Made by a program: the position numbers and the translations under genes. From a virus, in IMG/VR virus record IMGVR_UViG_3300042544_002123, positions 1 through 25,883 of that record: DNA of 25,883 nucleotides; one strand, 5' to 3'. This document shows positions 6,487 through 12,641 of this stretch, piece by piece. Each line of letters begins with the position of its first letter. Position 1 is the stretch's first letter. The notes beneath the pieces are model-generated. The model saw nothing but the letters and a program-made list of their open reading frames with translations. It had not been told where the DNA came from and made no database searches.

Positions 6487-6801
6487 ATGCAAAAGAAAAC
6501 AATAATCAAGAAAATCAAACGTGTTATTACAGAGTGGGGTGCGTTTGGCTGTGGTGAAGTCCCAATGGGTAATGGTGTATCAATAAACTCAATGGGTGAC
6601 CTTGTAGCCATAGGTGAATACTTTAACAGCAAGACAGTTGAGGTTGAAGTATTTGATACTGGAAGTATGAGTAGCGACAGCATACATACATACGAAGTTA
6701 GTTATGAGGATTTGTCAGCAGATATTTTGGCTGAAATTCTGGAATTGGCTAATCAATATGGGGCTGACCAGATACAAACTGAAAAAAGAATCTCAAATTA
6801 A
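6487..6801 (+). CDS. hypothetical protein, 104 aa
   Basis: A basic N-terminus (QKKTIIKKIKR) precedes a beta-rich core with Gly-rich turns (WGAFGCGEVPMGNGVS) and a helical C-terminal end (ILAEILELANQYGADQ). No membrane segment or recognised family. Monocistronic; the next promoter starts one base after the stop. Confidence 0.85.
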   Translation: MQKKTIIKKIKRVITEWGAFGCGEVPMGNGVSINSMGDLVAIGEYFNSKTVEVEVFDTGSMSSDSIHTYEVSYEDLSADILAEILELANQYGADQIQTEKRISN

Positions 6802-6833
6802 TTTGGTAGTGTCAATTTAATTCCGTATATTTG
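6802..6833 (+). promoter_or_regulatory. promoter giving a leaderless mRNA
   Basis: TTTG 6802-6805, N20, TATATTTG 6826-6833; start codon 6838 is 5 nt later. Confidence 0.8.
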
Positions 6834-6837
6834 CAAC

Positions 6838-7116
6838 ATGGAATTAGTAATCATTGAAGTAGAAAGCCCAGAGTGGGAATATATGTGGAACTGGCTAACA
6901 GTTCATCCAATCAATTCTGGTCTGGAAGAACCAAGCGTAGCCAGACATCCAGAATCTGGTGAGGCATGGCAGTATATGGGTAGCTTTAAACAAGGCAACA
7001 GGGTAATATCAGAATTTCGCCATCGCCATCATCCAGTAACCAATAAAATAGAAGACTTGAAAGTTAGTCATGAAAACTTTGATGTTAATTGTATTAAGAA
7101 ATCTTTTAAGCTTTAA
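6838..7116 (+). CDS. hypothetical protein with FRHRHHPV motif, 92 aa
   Basis: The N-terminal half is aromatic and acidic (ESPEWEYMWNWL). The C-terminal third carries a His/Arg cluster (FRHRHHPVT) and ends EDLKV...IKKSFKL. The last 33 residues are clearly similar to the 41-residue product at 7813, on the other side of the HNH gene. The 3' end overlaps the convergent HNH gene by 11 bp. The function is unknown; the His cluster could bind metal or nucleic acid. Confidence 0.82.
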   Translation: MELVIIEVESPEWEYMWNWLTVHPINSGLEEPSVARHPESGEAWQYMGSFKQGNRVISEFRHRHHPVTNKIEDLKVSHENFDVNCIKKSFKL

Positions 7117-7768
7117 CCCATCTATTATGATAACTACATAAAGGTTGTAAGTTAGAATAATGATTTAGCTTGATTATTTCTTCAATCGTATTGACAGATG
7201 ATAATTTTACAATATGGTCAATGTCCCACGTTTTATTTGGTTCAAATATACCATCTTTAGGGTTTCCATAATTTCCCCAGTTCATCCAAGGTTGCCATAA
7301 TGATTCTATGTGTTTTTTAAACTCATCAAAAGAGCAACCTAAAATTATTTCTGTTTTTGTCGGTTTATCAACCCCTTTACGTTTAAATGATTGGTTGATT
7401 AGACTTCTAATTGCCGTAATAGTACGAAATAATGGGTCTGTTTGTTTTCTATTGTTTAAATATTGATTTATAGTCGCTCTATTATTACGTCTATACTCTT
7501 TACCTTTATCTTTAATATTATCTTTGTTTTTTTGATAATACTGTTTGTTTATTTCTTTTTTCTTATCAGCATTTTTTATACGATATTCAATATCATAAAG
7601 ACGTTTTTGTTCTTTGTTTTCTTCATGATACTTTCTATCCCTTTCTTTTTTCTTATCAGCATTTTGCTCACGCCAAAGTTTTTCTTTTTGTTTTAATTTT
7701 TCAGCGTTTTGTTTACGATACTCAATATCATAAAGACGTTTTCTTTCTTTTTTCTCTTCTGGTGTCAT
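7106..7768 (-). CDS. HNH endonuclease, 220 aa
   Basis: The C-terminal 60 residues hold the HNH core: WDIDHIVKLSS (181-191), NHYSNLQPLCSYHN (202-215), with the metal-binding/catalytic His and Asn residues visible. Before it, DPLFRTITAIRSLINQSFKR and ILGCSFDEFKKHIESLW...MNWGNYG match free-standing phage HNH nucleases. The first 100 residues are a Lys/Glu/Tyr/Arg-rich helical repeat region with the unit RLYDIEYR occurring twice (11-18 and 56-63), probably DNA-binding or coiled. It lies antisense to its neighbours, between two genes with related C-termini, as expected for a homing nuclease insertion. No consensus promoter is visible upstream. Confidence 0.93.
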   Translation of the reverse strand: MTPEEKKERKRLYDIEYRKQNAEKLKQKEKLWREQNADKKKERDRKYHEENKEQKRLYDIEYRIKNADKKKEINKQYYQKNKDNIKDKGKEYRRNNRATINQYLNNRKQTDPLFRTITAIRSLINQSFKRKGVDKPTKTEIILGCSFDEFKKHIESLWQPWMNWGNYGNPKDGIFEPNKTWDIDHIVKLSSVNTIEEIIKLNHYSNLQPLCSYHNRWVKA

Positions 7769-7773
7769 TTTAA

Positions 7774-7805
7774 TTTGTTTTTATTATAAATATTTCGTAC
7801 CTTTG
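7774..7805 (+). promoter_or_regulatory. Bacteroidota-type promoter
   Basis: TTTG 7774-7777, N20, TACCTTTG 7798-7805; drives the small gene at 7813 with almost no leader. Confidence 0.75.
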
Positions 7806-7812
7806 AAAAGTG

Positions 7813-7938
7813 ATGTCTATGACTAAAAAAAAGTTTAGACACAGGCATCATCCTGTAACCCAGAAGAGAGAAGATTTGAAGGTACAAGCCTCTGGTGAGC
7901 TTACACCAGAGCAGATAAAAAAAAGTTTTAAAATTTAA
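7813..7938 (+). CDS. small FRHRHHPV protein, 41 aa
   Basis: The frame from ATG 7813 (or the in-frame ATG at 7819) gives KKKFRHRHHPVTQKREDLKV and ends IKKSFKI. It aligns over its whole length with the last third of the 6838 product: FRHRHHPVT, EDLKV and IKKSFK are shared. It has its own promoter, so it is probably expressed. It may be a free-standing copy of that domain, or a duplicated tail associated with HNH insertion. No function known. Confidence 0.72.
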   Translation: MSMTKKKFRHRHHPVTQKREDLKVQASGELTPEQIKKSFKI

Positions 7939-7947
7939 GCAAAAAAA

Positions 7948-7979
7948 TTTGGTAGTGTCAAAAAGTTTTTGTACCTTTG
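7948..7979 (+). promoter_or_regulatory. promoter of the large structured RNA
   Basis: TTTG 7948-7951, N20, TACCTTTG 7972-7979. No forward gene follows for more than 1.3 kb, so the transcript is probably non-coding. Confidence 0.82.
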
Positions 7980-7980
7980 T

Positions 7981-8398
7981 ATTGTTGAAAGAGAAATAAG
8001 TTCTTTAAAATATTGGGTTTTTTGGTAATGTACTCCACCTCTGTTAGGTTTAAACACTTTCGAGATACAGCCTCTGTTCTTTACCTATACTTCGGCTCGG
8101 TTTACCGACATAGAAGTTAGGTTTGAGCTCTTCGGAGCGAATGTAGATTATGCGTAACTCCACCGACTGTGAGACCTCTGTCACGTTGAAGGGATGCCTC
8201 TTACCAAAACCCAAGGGTTCTCTGCCAAGGGACGCAAGTCGATGAGAGGGATTCTCATTGAGCCCAGAAGTGCCGTTGGGTGAATCAGATTTGAGCGTTT
8301 GATTCTTTATGGGTCGCAAACTCAACCAGCGGAGCTCACACTTCAAAAAGTAACAATGGGCCCAGCCGCAAATTAAGGTTGGGTCCATTTTATTTTTG
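7981..8398 (+). ncRNA. large structured non-coding RNA (about 415 nt)
   Basis: A good promoter ends at 7979 and a strong terminator at 8357-8398 closes the unit; no credible forward ORF lies between. The interval is visibly richer in G+C than its surroundings and packed with hairpins: GCTC-TTCG-GAGC with a UUCG tetraloop (8130-8141), TCGGT/ACCGA inside CTAT/ATAG, GTGA/TCAC, AACCC/GGGTT, ATGAGA/TCTCAT, CCCA/TGGG, and a long TTGAG..GTTTG / CAAAC..TCAA helix. This fits an ornate phage RNA, but I cannot match it to a named class; it does not read as tmRNA, RNase P, SRP or rRNA. A 157-codon reverse-strand ORF overlaps it and is the main competing explanation. Confidence 0.55.
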
Positions 8399-8523
8399 TC
8401 TATTATCCAGAACATGTTCTGGTCTATATAAAACTGTTGCATGACTGCAATCTGGAGAGTGGTTTCTCCGAGCTGGGTTGTCTCTTCATTGAGGCGGCCC
8501 TTTTGCTTTTTAGGGATACCCAT
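8050..8523 (-). CDS. possible 157-aa ORF antisense to the structured RNA
   Basis: An uninterrupted ATG-to-TAA frame, long for chance in this composition, with a protein-like start (MGIPKKQKGRLNEETTQL). Against it: no Bacteroidota promoter is visible upstream on this strand, codon choice is far more G/C-ending than any neighbour, a stable terminator-type hairpin sits within it, and the later part looks low in protein character. It may be a foreign gene or an accident of a structured RNA on the other strand. No family recognised. Confidence 0.25.
   Translation of the reverse strand: MGIPKKQKGRLNEETTQLGETTLQIAVMQQFYIDQNMFWIIDKNKMDPTLICGWAHCYFLKCELRWLSLRPIKNQTLKSDSPNGTSGLNENPSHRLASLGREPLGFGKRHPFNVTEVSQSVELRIIYIRSEELKPNFYVGKPSRSIGKEQRLYLESV
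8357..8398 (+). terminator. intrinsic terminator of the large RNA
   Basis: TGGGCCCAGCC (8357-8367) pairs with GGTTGGGTCCA (8377-8387) over 11 bp with G-U pairs, followed by TTTTATTTTTG. Confidence 0.8.
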
Positions 8524-8614
8524 ATATACACATTTGTGTACATCGGTCCGATTGGCCTAGCAGCCCAGCTCAAGCTCTGGGTCCAGATAACCAGAAGACC
8601 AGAATCAGCTTCTG
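8399..8614. other. hairpin-rich, GC-richer intergenic stretch
   Basis: No gene is supported. The stretch continues the composition of the structured RNA and holds many inverted repeats: CCAGAACATGTTCTGG, TTGCA/TGCAA, GGAGA/TCTCC, TACACA/TGTGTA, ATCGG/CCGAT, CCAGAA/TTCTGG, and a longer-range pair GAGCTGGG (about 8469) with CCCAGCTC (about 8562). It may be part of the RNA by read-through, or a second RNA. No consensus promoter was found on either strand. Confidence 0.4.
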
Positions 8615-8647
8615 GGAAATAAAAAAGCCCCAGACGAATCTGGAGCT
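8615..8647 (-). terminator. intrinsic terminator of the 8670 gene
   Basis: On the reverse strand CCAGA-TTCG-TCTGG extended by AGC/GCT, with a UUCG loop, followed by TTTTTTATTT. Confidence 0.85.
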
Positions 8648-8669
8648 TAAGTTATCTGGTATCTTGTGG

Positions 8670-8855
8670 TTAAATTTCCTCAGTTTCTCCTGTTTCAGTA
8701 TCTACTGTAAAGCTCTTGCCTTCTGGAGCTACCTCACGTACATCTACAAACCAGTTAGGATTGTTCTGGATATTAGCGATAAACTCTCTAGCAGCCTCTT
8801 CTGGGCTATTGGTATCATAAGTGAATGATACAGTACATTCATACGTTTTTGTCAT
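8670..8855 (-). CDS. hypothetical protein, 61 aa
   Basis: A small acidic protein: a beta-strand start (TYECTVSFTYDTNS), a helix (PEEAAREFIANIQNN), then VDVRE and a C-terminal FTVDTETGET strand. I recall similar short proteins in phages, without function. It lies downstream of 8929-9186 on the same strand, but a terminator separates them and no consensus promoter is visible in the 30-nt gap, so it may depend on read-through. Confidence 0.82.
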   Translation of the reverse strand: MTKTYECTVSFTYDTNSPEEAAREFIANIQNNPNWFVDVREVAPEGKSFTVDTETGETEEI

Positions 8856-8883
8856 GATGTGTTAATTTAAAAGTGTATAGAAA

Positions 8884-8913
8884 TAAAAAAGCCCCAGACA
8901 TTCCTGTCTGGGG
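8884..8913 (-). terminator. intrinsic terminator of the 8929 gene
   Basis: CCCCAGACA / TGTCTGGGG, 9 bp perfect with a 4-nt loop, followed on the reverse strand by TTTTTTA. Confidence 0.9.
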
Positions 8914-8928
8914 TTACTGGTTAATAGA

Positions 8929-9186
8929 TTACTTGCCCATTGCTTTAAGTTCAGCCTTCACACGTTTTGCTGTGTCACCTCTCCATGTACTAGCATTCGA
9001 TAAGAAGTAAAGGATGATACTATTGCCACTGTCATAACCGTATTTGTCTGTTGGCTTGTCTAAGCTTGACATTGCATCTAGGTAAGGTACAGCACCAAAG
9101 TAGATACCATTTTTGGATGTAGCTGTCCAATCCCTTCTGATTTCTTGTGCTATTTCGTATAGCGGACGTTGAGTTGTGTTTGACAT
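8929..9186 (-). CDS. conserved phage protein RPLYEIA...YLDAM, 85 aa
   Basis: The blocks RPLYEIAQEIRRDW (residues 7-20), YFGAVPYLDAMSSL (29-42), YGYDSGNSIILYFLSNASTWRGDTAKRVKAEL (49-80) correspond to a small protein I associate with phages of many unrelated hosts, including actinobacterial ones. No biochemical function is known to me. It has its own reverse promoter, divergent from the 9339 gene, and its own terminator. Confidence 0.9.
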   Translation of the reverse strand: MSNTTQRPLYEIAQEIRRDWTATSKNGIYFGAVPYLDAMSSLDKPTDKYGYDSGNSIILYFLSNASTWRGDTAKRVKAELKAMGK

Positions 9187-9208
9187 GATATATTGTTTGA
9201 TTAGAATA

Positions 9209-9240
9209 CAAATATAAGGATAATATTTTTAATAACCAAA
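9209..9240 (-). promoter_or_regulatory. Bacteroidota-type promoter (reverse)
   Basis: On the reverse strand TTTG (9237-9240), N20, TATATTTG (9209-9216); drives the gene ending at 8929. Confidence 0.82.
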
Positions 9241-9281
9241 TAAAACAGCAAAAATATTTTTTAAAAAAAGTTGAAAATAAA

Positions 9282-9313
9282 TTTGGAGGTTTCAATTTTT
9301 TTATACATCTTTG
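9282..9313 (+). promoter_or_regulatory. Bacteroidota-type promoter
   Basis: TTTG 9282-9285, N20, CATCTTTG 9306-9313 (C at the first -7 position); drives the gene at 9339. Confidence 0.78.
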
Positions 9314-9338
9314 CACCATCATCAAATCAATCAAAATC

Positions 9339-10187
9339 ATGACACAAGTATCAAACGAAAAAATTCAGAAGTTTATATTAAAGAATAATGACAGGCTTAC
9401 TACTTATGAAATGGCAGAGGCTTTGAATGTAAAAACTATTAGAATAGGTGGCAATAAAGCATCTTTAAAAAGACAGGGCTTAATAAGTGTAAGTGAGGCA
9501 AATGTATCTGTTGACAAAGCTATCAATAAGTTAACAAAAGCTTTATCACCTTATAAATTAAAGAAAGCCAAAGGCGAAAATACCTACATTAACCACAATG
9601 GCGAAAATAAAGAAGTGGCACGTAATAAAATGGCTAATGTTATCATTGATAGTAGCATTACAGGGCTTATTCCTACTTTGCCTAACACAGAGTGGGCTAT
9701 CGAACAAAAGGTTGCTAATGGGCTTAATAACGTGAAATTTTTAGGTATTGAATGTGATGAGGCTACCTATGTTACAATGCGTTCAAACCTTAAAAATACA
9801 GGCTTAAATGCTGAAACGTATTTGGGTTACTTTGGCGATAAAGTCTATGGCAAAATTGAAAATAGTTATGCACATCTTATTATGGATTATTGTGGTGAAT
9901 TGCATACAATAAGCAAAGAAGTTGAATATGCTATTACCAATGATTTGGTTGTGGTTGGTGGTTGTATGTGTGTTACGTTTGCCAAACCAATGAGAGGCAC
10001 AACGCCACAGGCTGAAAAATTAAAAGGGCTTGCGGCTATCAATAATGCAGATGACAGATGTATGTCAGACAGGGCTATTGAGGCTTATTTTAACAAGGTT
10101 ACAGGTTGGAACTACGAAGTGGTTGAATTCTTTTACTACCAAGATACGTATCCGATGACTTTGGTAATTATCAAAAGAATAAAATAA
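9339..10187 (+). CDS. methyltransferase-fold protein with N-terminal helix-turn-helix, 282 aa
   Basis: Residues about 8-50 read as a winged or simple helix-turn-helix (LTTYEMAEALNVKTIRIGGNKASLKRQGLI). The rest has the order of a class I methyltransferase fold: LPNTEWAIEQK (114-124), a strand ending in an acidic residue (FLGIECDEATY, 134-144), then HLIMDYCGEL (179-188) like motif IV, and VVVGGCMCVTF (204-214). No canonical GxGxG is visible, so it may be a divergent or inactive enzyme. It is the longest protein here. Possible roles are DNA modification or regulation; both are inference. Confidence 0.85.
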   Translation: MTQVSNEKIQKFILKNNDRLTTYEMAEALNVKTIRIGGNKASLKRQGLISVSEANVSVDKAINKLTKALSPYKLKKAKGENTYINHNGENKEVARNKMANVIIDSSITGLIPTLPNTEWAIEQKVANGLNNVKFLGIECDEATYVTMRSNLKNTGLNAETYLGYFGDKVYGKIENSYAHLIMDYCGELHTISKEVEYAITNDLVVVGGCMCVTFAKPMRGTTPQAEKLKGLAAINNADDRCMSDRAIEAYFNKVTGWNYEVVEFFYYQDTYPMTLVIIKRIK

Positions 10188-10200
10188 AGTTGCAAATAAA

Positions 10201-10232
10201 TTTGGAAGTGTGAAAACTTATTCTTATCTTTG
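10201..10232 (+). promoter_or_regulatory. Bacteroidota-type promoter
   Basis: TTTG 10201-10204, N20, TATCTTTG 10225-10232; drives the gene at 10256. Confidence 0.85.
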
Positions 10233-10255
10233 TATTATAATCAAACAATAAAACA

Positions 10256-10534
10256 ATGGTAAAGACAAGAGAACAAATGATTGAACTATTAGAGGTGAAA
10301 TACCCTAAAATGTTCTTACGCACAACTGAAGAATTCGGTGGTTGGAAGGGTGGAATTTGGTCAAGTGGTGAAGATAGATTACCAGCCAAAGATGGCTACC
10401 CATTATTCAACCACTATGGTGAAGGCAAACGTTACGAGTTGGGAGTGCATACTGAAATCTACAACTTTTTAGAGAAGCATGGTTGGTTTGCTGAATGGCA
10501 TGATTGCGGAACAATAATGTTTTGGATAATCTAA
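10256..10534 (+). CDS. hypothetical protein, 92 aa
   Basis: A helical start (TREQMIELLEVKYPKMF) leads to a Gly/Trp-rich segment (FGGWKGGIWSSGED), then PLFNHYGEGKRYELGVH and a C-terminal WFAEWHDCGTIMFWII. The pattern of conserved aromatic, Gly and His residues suggests a compact globular fold, but I do not recognise the family. Monocistronic. Confidence 0.85.
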   Translation: MVKTREQMIELLEVKYPKMFLRTTEEFGGWKGGIWSSGEDRLPAKDGYPLFNHYGEGKRYELGVHTEIYNFLEKHGWFAEWHDCGTIMFWII

Positions 10535-10551
10535 AAAAACTTTAAAAAAGA

Positions 10552-10583
10552 TTTGGAATTGTGAAAACAATTCCTTATCTTTG
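10552..10583 (+). promoter_or_regulatory. promoter with GAAA hairpin in spacer
   Basis: TTTG 10552-10555, N20, TATCTTTG 10576-10583. Spacer palindrome GGAATTGT-GAAA-ACAATTCC (10555-10574), perfect. Drives the gene at 10604. Confidence 0.87.
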
Positions 10584-10603
10584 TCTTAACAAAATCAAAA
10601 ACA

Positions 10604-10801
10604 ATGAAAGTAAAAGTAAGCATGATTATTCTAAGCCACTTGTCAGATATACAAGAAGATTTGACAGCCCCACAGACAAACACACGTATCAACTTTGTCA
10701 AGTACTTGGTACTGAATTACAAAGATACCAACACCGAAGTTGACCCATATGTCGTTTATAAAGAATTTATAGCCAAACATTCAAGTTTGGTAAACGCTTG
10801 A
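10604..10801 (+). CDS. hypothetical protein, 65 aa
   Basis: ATG 10604 is the first start after the promoter leader; an overlapping frame from further upstream is discounted because it begins within the promoter. The protein is mostly helical, with a hydrophobic N-terminus (MIILSHLSDIQEDL) and a C-terminal DPYVVYKEFIAKHSSL. No family recognised. Confidence 0.78.
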   Translation: MKVKVSMIILSHLSDIQEDLTAPQTNTRINFVKYLVLNYKDTNTEVDPYVVYKEFIAKHSSLVNA

Positions 10802-10810
10802 TGATTGATG

Positions 10811-10844
10811 AAGCAATTGGGGCCTATTGGCTCCTTTGCTTTTT
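10811..10844 (+). terminator. intrinsic terminator, possibly bidirectional
   Basis: AAGCAA/TTGCTT enclosing GGGGCC-TATT-GGCTCC, followed by TTTTT. It ends the 10604 transcript and faces the reverse small RNA at 10845-10918. Confidence 0.72.
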
Positions 10845-10918
10845 GGTGTTAGGTTAAAGTAGGGGCATAGTGGAGTATACCTCCCGATTCATCATCGTCT
10901 CGTTCATCAATTGAACAA
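10845..10918 (-). ncRNA. small RNA family copy A
   Basis: Reverse transcript from the promoter at 10921-10952. The 5' hairpin is GTTCA-ATTGA-TGAAC (10902-10916); the second is CGAT-GATGA-ATCG; then the family motif GGGAGGTATACTCC (10872-10885). There is no open reading frame of note. The 3' end is uncertain and may extend to the terminator at 10811. Function unknown. Confidence 0.7.
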
Positions 10919-10920
10919 TA

Positions 10921-10952
10921 CAAAGATAGAAAAAAGAATTGACATTTCCAAA
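10921..10952 (-). promoter_or_regulatory. promoter of small RNA copy A (reverse)
   Basis: Reverse-strand TTTG (10949-10952), N20, TATCTTTG (10921-10928). Confidence 0.83.
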
Positions 10953-10993
10953 CTTTTATACAAAAATATTTTTTAAAAATAATCAAAAATAAA

Positions 10994-11025
10994 TTTGGTA
11001 GTGTCAAATTAATTCCTTATCTTTG
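10994..11025 (+). promoter_or_regulatory. Bacteroidota-type promoter
   Basis: TTTG 10994-10997, N20, TATCTTTG 11018-11025; drives the gene at 11049. Confidence 0.85.
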
Positions 11026-11048
11026 TATTCTAATCAAATAAAATAATT

Positions 11049-11225
11049 ATGTTAGCATTACTATTAAGTGTTTTTAGCAAAAAAGAAATTACTTGTGAAA
11101 CCAATCCTCGTTGCAACTTTAGAGTTGTTTATCCATTTGAGGGGTATGAAAACTTATCTTTGGGTGAACGTTTTGATGTGATAGGACAAGGTATGATAGA
11201 AAACAAAGTCATTATGAAAAAATAA
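11049..11225 (+). CDS. hypothetical small protein, 58 aa
   Basis: It begins MLALLLSVFSKKEITCE, a short hydrophobic start too brief for a clear signal peptide, then contains CETNPRCNFRVVYPFEGYE and a GERFDVIGQGMIENK strand region. The two cysteines (about 16 and 22) could form a disulfide or bind metal. Promoter, leader and next cassette frame it exactly, which supports a real gene. No family recognised. Confidence 0.75.
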   Translation: MLALLLSVFSKKEITCETNPRCNFRVVYPFEGYENLSLGERFDVIGQGMIENKVIMKK

Positions 11226-11236
11226 TTGCAAAAAGA

Positions 11237-11268
11237 TTTGGAAAGTAGAAATACTTTCCTTACCTTTG
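11237..11268 (+). promoter_or_regulatory. promoter with GAAA hairpin in spacer
   Basis: TTTG 11237-11240, N20, TACCTTTG 11261-11268; perfect spacer palindrome GGAAAGTA-GAAA-TACTTTCC (11240-11259). Drives the gene at 11292. Confidence 0.87.
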
Positions 11269-11291
11269 TATTCTAATCAAATCAAATAACA

Positions 11292-11534
11292 ATGGCTAAC
11301 CAACATAAACTAGCACAAAGACAAATCAGTACCAATGGACACACAATAAGTGTAGGTTTAACAGGTAATATAGGTTATGTGAGTATAACTGATAATAACC
11401 TTTATCCCGATAGTGATAGTCGTACTGAAAGACGTGATTTAGGGTTTAGTTCAATGATGATACCACTAATGACGAGAGAACAGCTAAAAGATTTAAAGAC
11501 AGCTATTGATGAAGTTTTAAAAAATTCTAAATAA
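11292..11534 (+). CDS. hypothetical protein, 80 aa
   Basis: A beta-rich N-terminal part (HTISVGLTGNIGYVSITDNN), a charged loop (SDSRTERRD), then a C-terminal helix (TREQLKDLKTAIDEVLK). It is compact, soluble and single-domain in appearance. No recognised family. Monocistronic. Confidence 0.84.
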   Translation: MANQHKLAQRQISTNGHTISVGLTGNIGYVSITDNNLYPDSDSRTERRDLGFSSMMIPLMTREQLKDLKTAIDEVLKNSK

Positions 11535-11537
11535 AAA

Positions 11538-11569
11538 TTTGGAAATACCAAATCTTTTCCTTATCTTTG
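11538..11569 (+). promoter_or_regulatory. Bacteroidota-type promoter
   Basis: TTTG 11538-11541, N20, TATCTTTG 11562-11569; inverted repeat ATTTGG/CCAAAT at 11537-11553. Drives the gene at 11593. Confidence 0.85.
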
Positions 11570-11592
11570 TATTCTAATCAAATAATAAAAAT

Positions 11593-12267
11593 ATGCAAAT
11601 CATTATCAACAATCAAAAGTTTCCTTACGATATGGGTTGTCGTTTGTTGAAGTTGAAACACAAAGATTGCCCAATGGCTGAACTTGAAGATATTTGGAAC
11701 GATATTGTTCCTTTGACATTCAAAGATATTGCCAAACTACCTAATTTGGAACAACGTAGAGTAGGTGTATTATGCTTGGGGTTGGAACGACTTGCAAGTG
11801 AAGTTCAACCAAAATTATTGAGCAAAAAAACACTAAAAAAATCTACTAATTGGGTAGATGAAAACGGAAAACTTGTTACAACAAAATTCAATGATACCTA
11901 TGAACTTTACGAGGTAAGTGGTGAGTATTTTAACGAGGGGTTGCAAGGTTGGAATAAAATGGAAAATGCTTACTTTGTGAAACTGAAAGATACATCAACT
12001 GATAGAAACTATTTTATTTGGGTTGAGCCACAAAGTGTTTATAATACCAATAATGAAAATCGTTGGGAGTATGATATTAAAAAAATCAATGCTATCCAAT
12101 GTATTGCTTGGACTATCCAAACCAACGTACCACAAGGTAGCATTGAAAAGATTATCCGACAAGGTGATTGCGTATTAATCAAACCCAATGGCAAATACAA
12201 ACCTTTGGATAGTGCAAGACACTTGACTGAAAAAGAATATAAGGAACTTTTGGTTGCTGAAAGTTGA
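11593..12267 (+). CDS. hypothetical protein, 224 aa
   Basis: One of the longer products. Residues 1-80 are mixed (MQIIINNQKFPYDMGCRLLKL, then a helical DIAKLPNLEQRRVGVLCLGLERL), and 80-224 form a Trp/Tyr-rich beta-domain (TYELYEVSGEYFNEGLQGW, NYFIWVEPQSVYN). I see no catalytic motif, signal peptide or membrane segment, and no family I can name. It ends with TGA ahead of a strong terminator. Confidence 0.87.
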   Translation: MQIIINNQKFPYDMGCRLLKLKHKDCPMAELEDIWNDIVPLTFKDIAKLPNLEQRRVGVLCLGLERLASEVQPKLLSKKTLKKSTNWVDENGKLVTTKFNDTYELYEVSGEYFNEGLQGWNKMENAYFVKLKDTSTDRNYFIWVEPQSVYNTNNENRWEYDIKKINAIQCIAWTIQTNVPQGSIEKIIRQGDCVLIKPNGKYKPLDSARHLTEKEYKELLVAES

Positions 12268-12281
12268 TTGATTGATAAAAG

Positions 12282-12308
12282 GGTGGAAATTTATTTTCCA
12301 CCTTTTTT
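12282..12308 (+). terminator. intrinsic terminator
   Basis: GGTGGAAA / TTTCCACC (12282-12289 with 12295-12302), 8 bp perfect, followed by TTTTTT. This one does not overlap the next promoter. Confidence 0.9.
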
Positions 12309-12317
12309 CATAAAAAA

Positions 12318-12349
12318 TTTGGATTTTTCAAATAAATTGCTTATCTTTG
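12318..12349 (+). promoter_or_regulatory. Bacteroidota-type promoter
   Basis: TTTG 12318-12321, N20, TATCTTTG 12342-12349; drives the gene at 12375. Confidence 0.85.
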
Positions 12350-12374
12350 TATCATAATTAAAAAATCATATCAA

Positions 12375-12641
12375 ATGAAACGTAACGTAAAAAAACAAAC
12401 ACTATTGAAAGGTGAGGGTGCAAACCAACATACCTTGTATGGCGAATTTGCCATTGAAAAAGAAACTACCGACTTTGCTGACCTTGTTGTAAAAAAGGAT
12501 AGCTTATTGAAACACGAAATGCCCAATGGTTCTTGGAGTAACGAACATCAAACCCTTGCAGTTGAAAAGGGTAATTGGGTAATGGGTAAACAAGTTGAGT
12601 ACAATCCATTTGACCAAAAAATTAGTCAAATTTGGGACTAA
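12375..12641 (+). CDS. conserved hypothetical protein, 88 aa
   Basis: A basic start (KRNVKKQTLLKGEGANQHTLYGEF) followed by a C-terminal block (SNEHQTLAVEKGNWVMGKQVEYNPF) whose dense pattern of Gly, Asn, Trp and Val looks strongly conserved. I recall a similar small protein in mobile elements, without function. Beta-rich, no cysteines or membrane segment. Confidence 0.85.
   Translation: MKRNVKKQTLLKGEGANQHTLYGEFAIEKETTDFADLVVKKDSLLKHEMPNGSWSNEHQTLAVEKGNWVMGKQVEYNPFDQKISQIWD

Noticed and set aside
7463-7696. 77-codon forward ORF rich in Phe/Ile opposite the HNH gene
   Set aside because: It is the antisense shadow of the Lys/Glu-rich repeat region of the nuclease and has no promoter.
7981-8398. 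tmRNA, RNase P, SRP or rRNA identity of the structured RNA
   Set aside because: None of their conserved core sequences was recognised on either strand.
8437-8622. 61-codon forward ORF in the hairpin-rich stretch
   Set aside because: It overlaps many inverted repeats, has no promoter and leader, and its sequence does not look protein-like.
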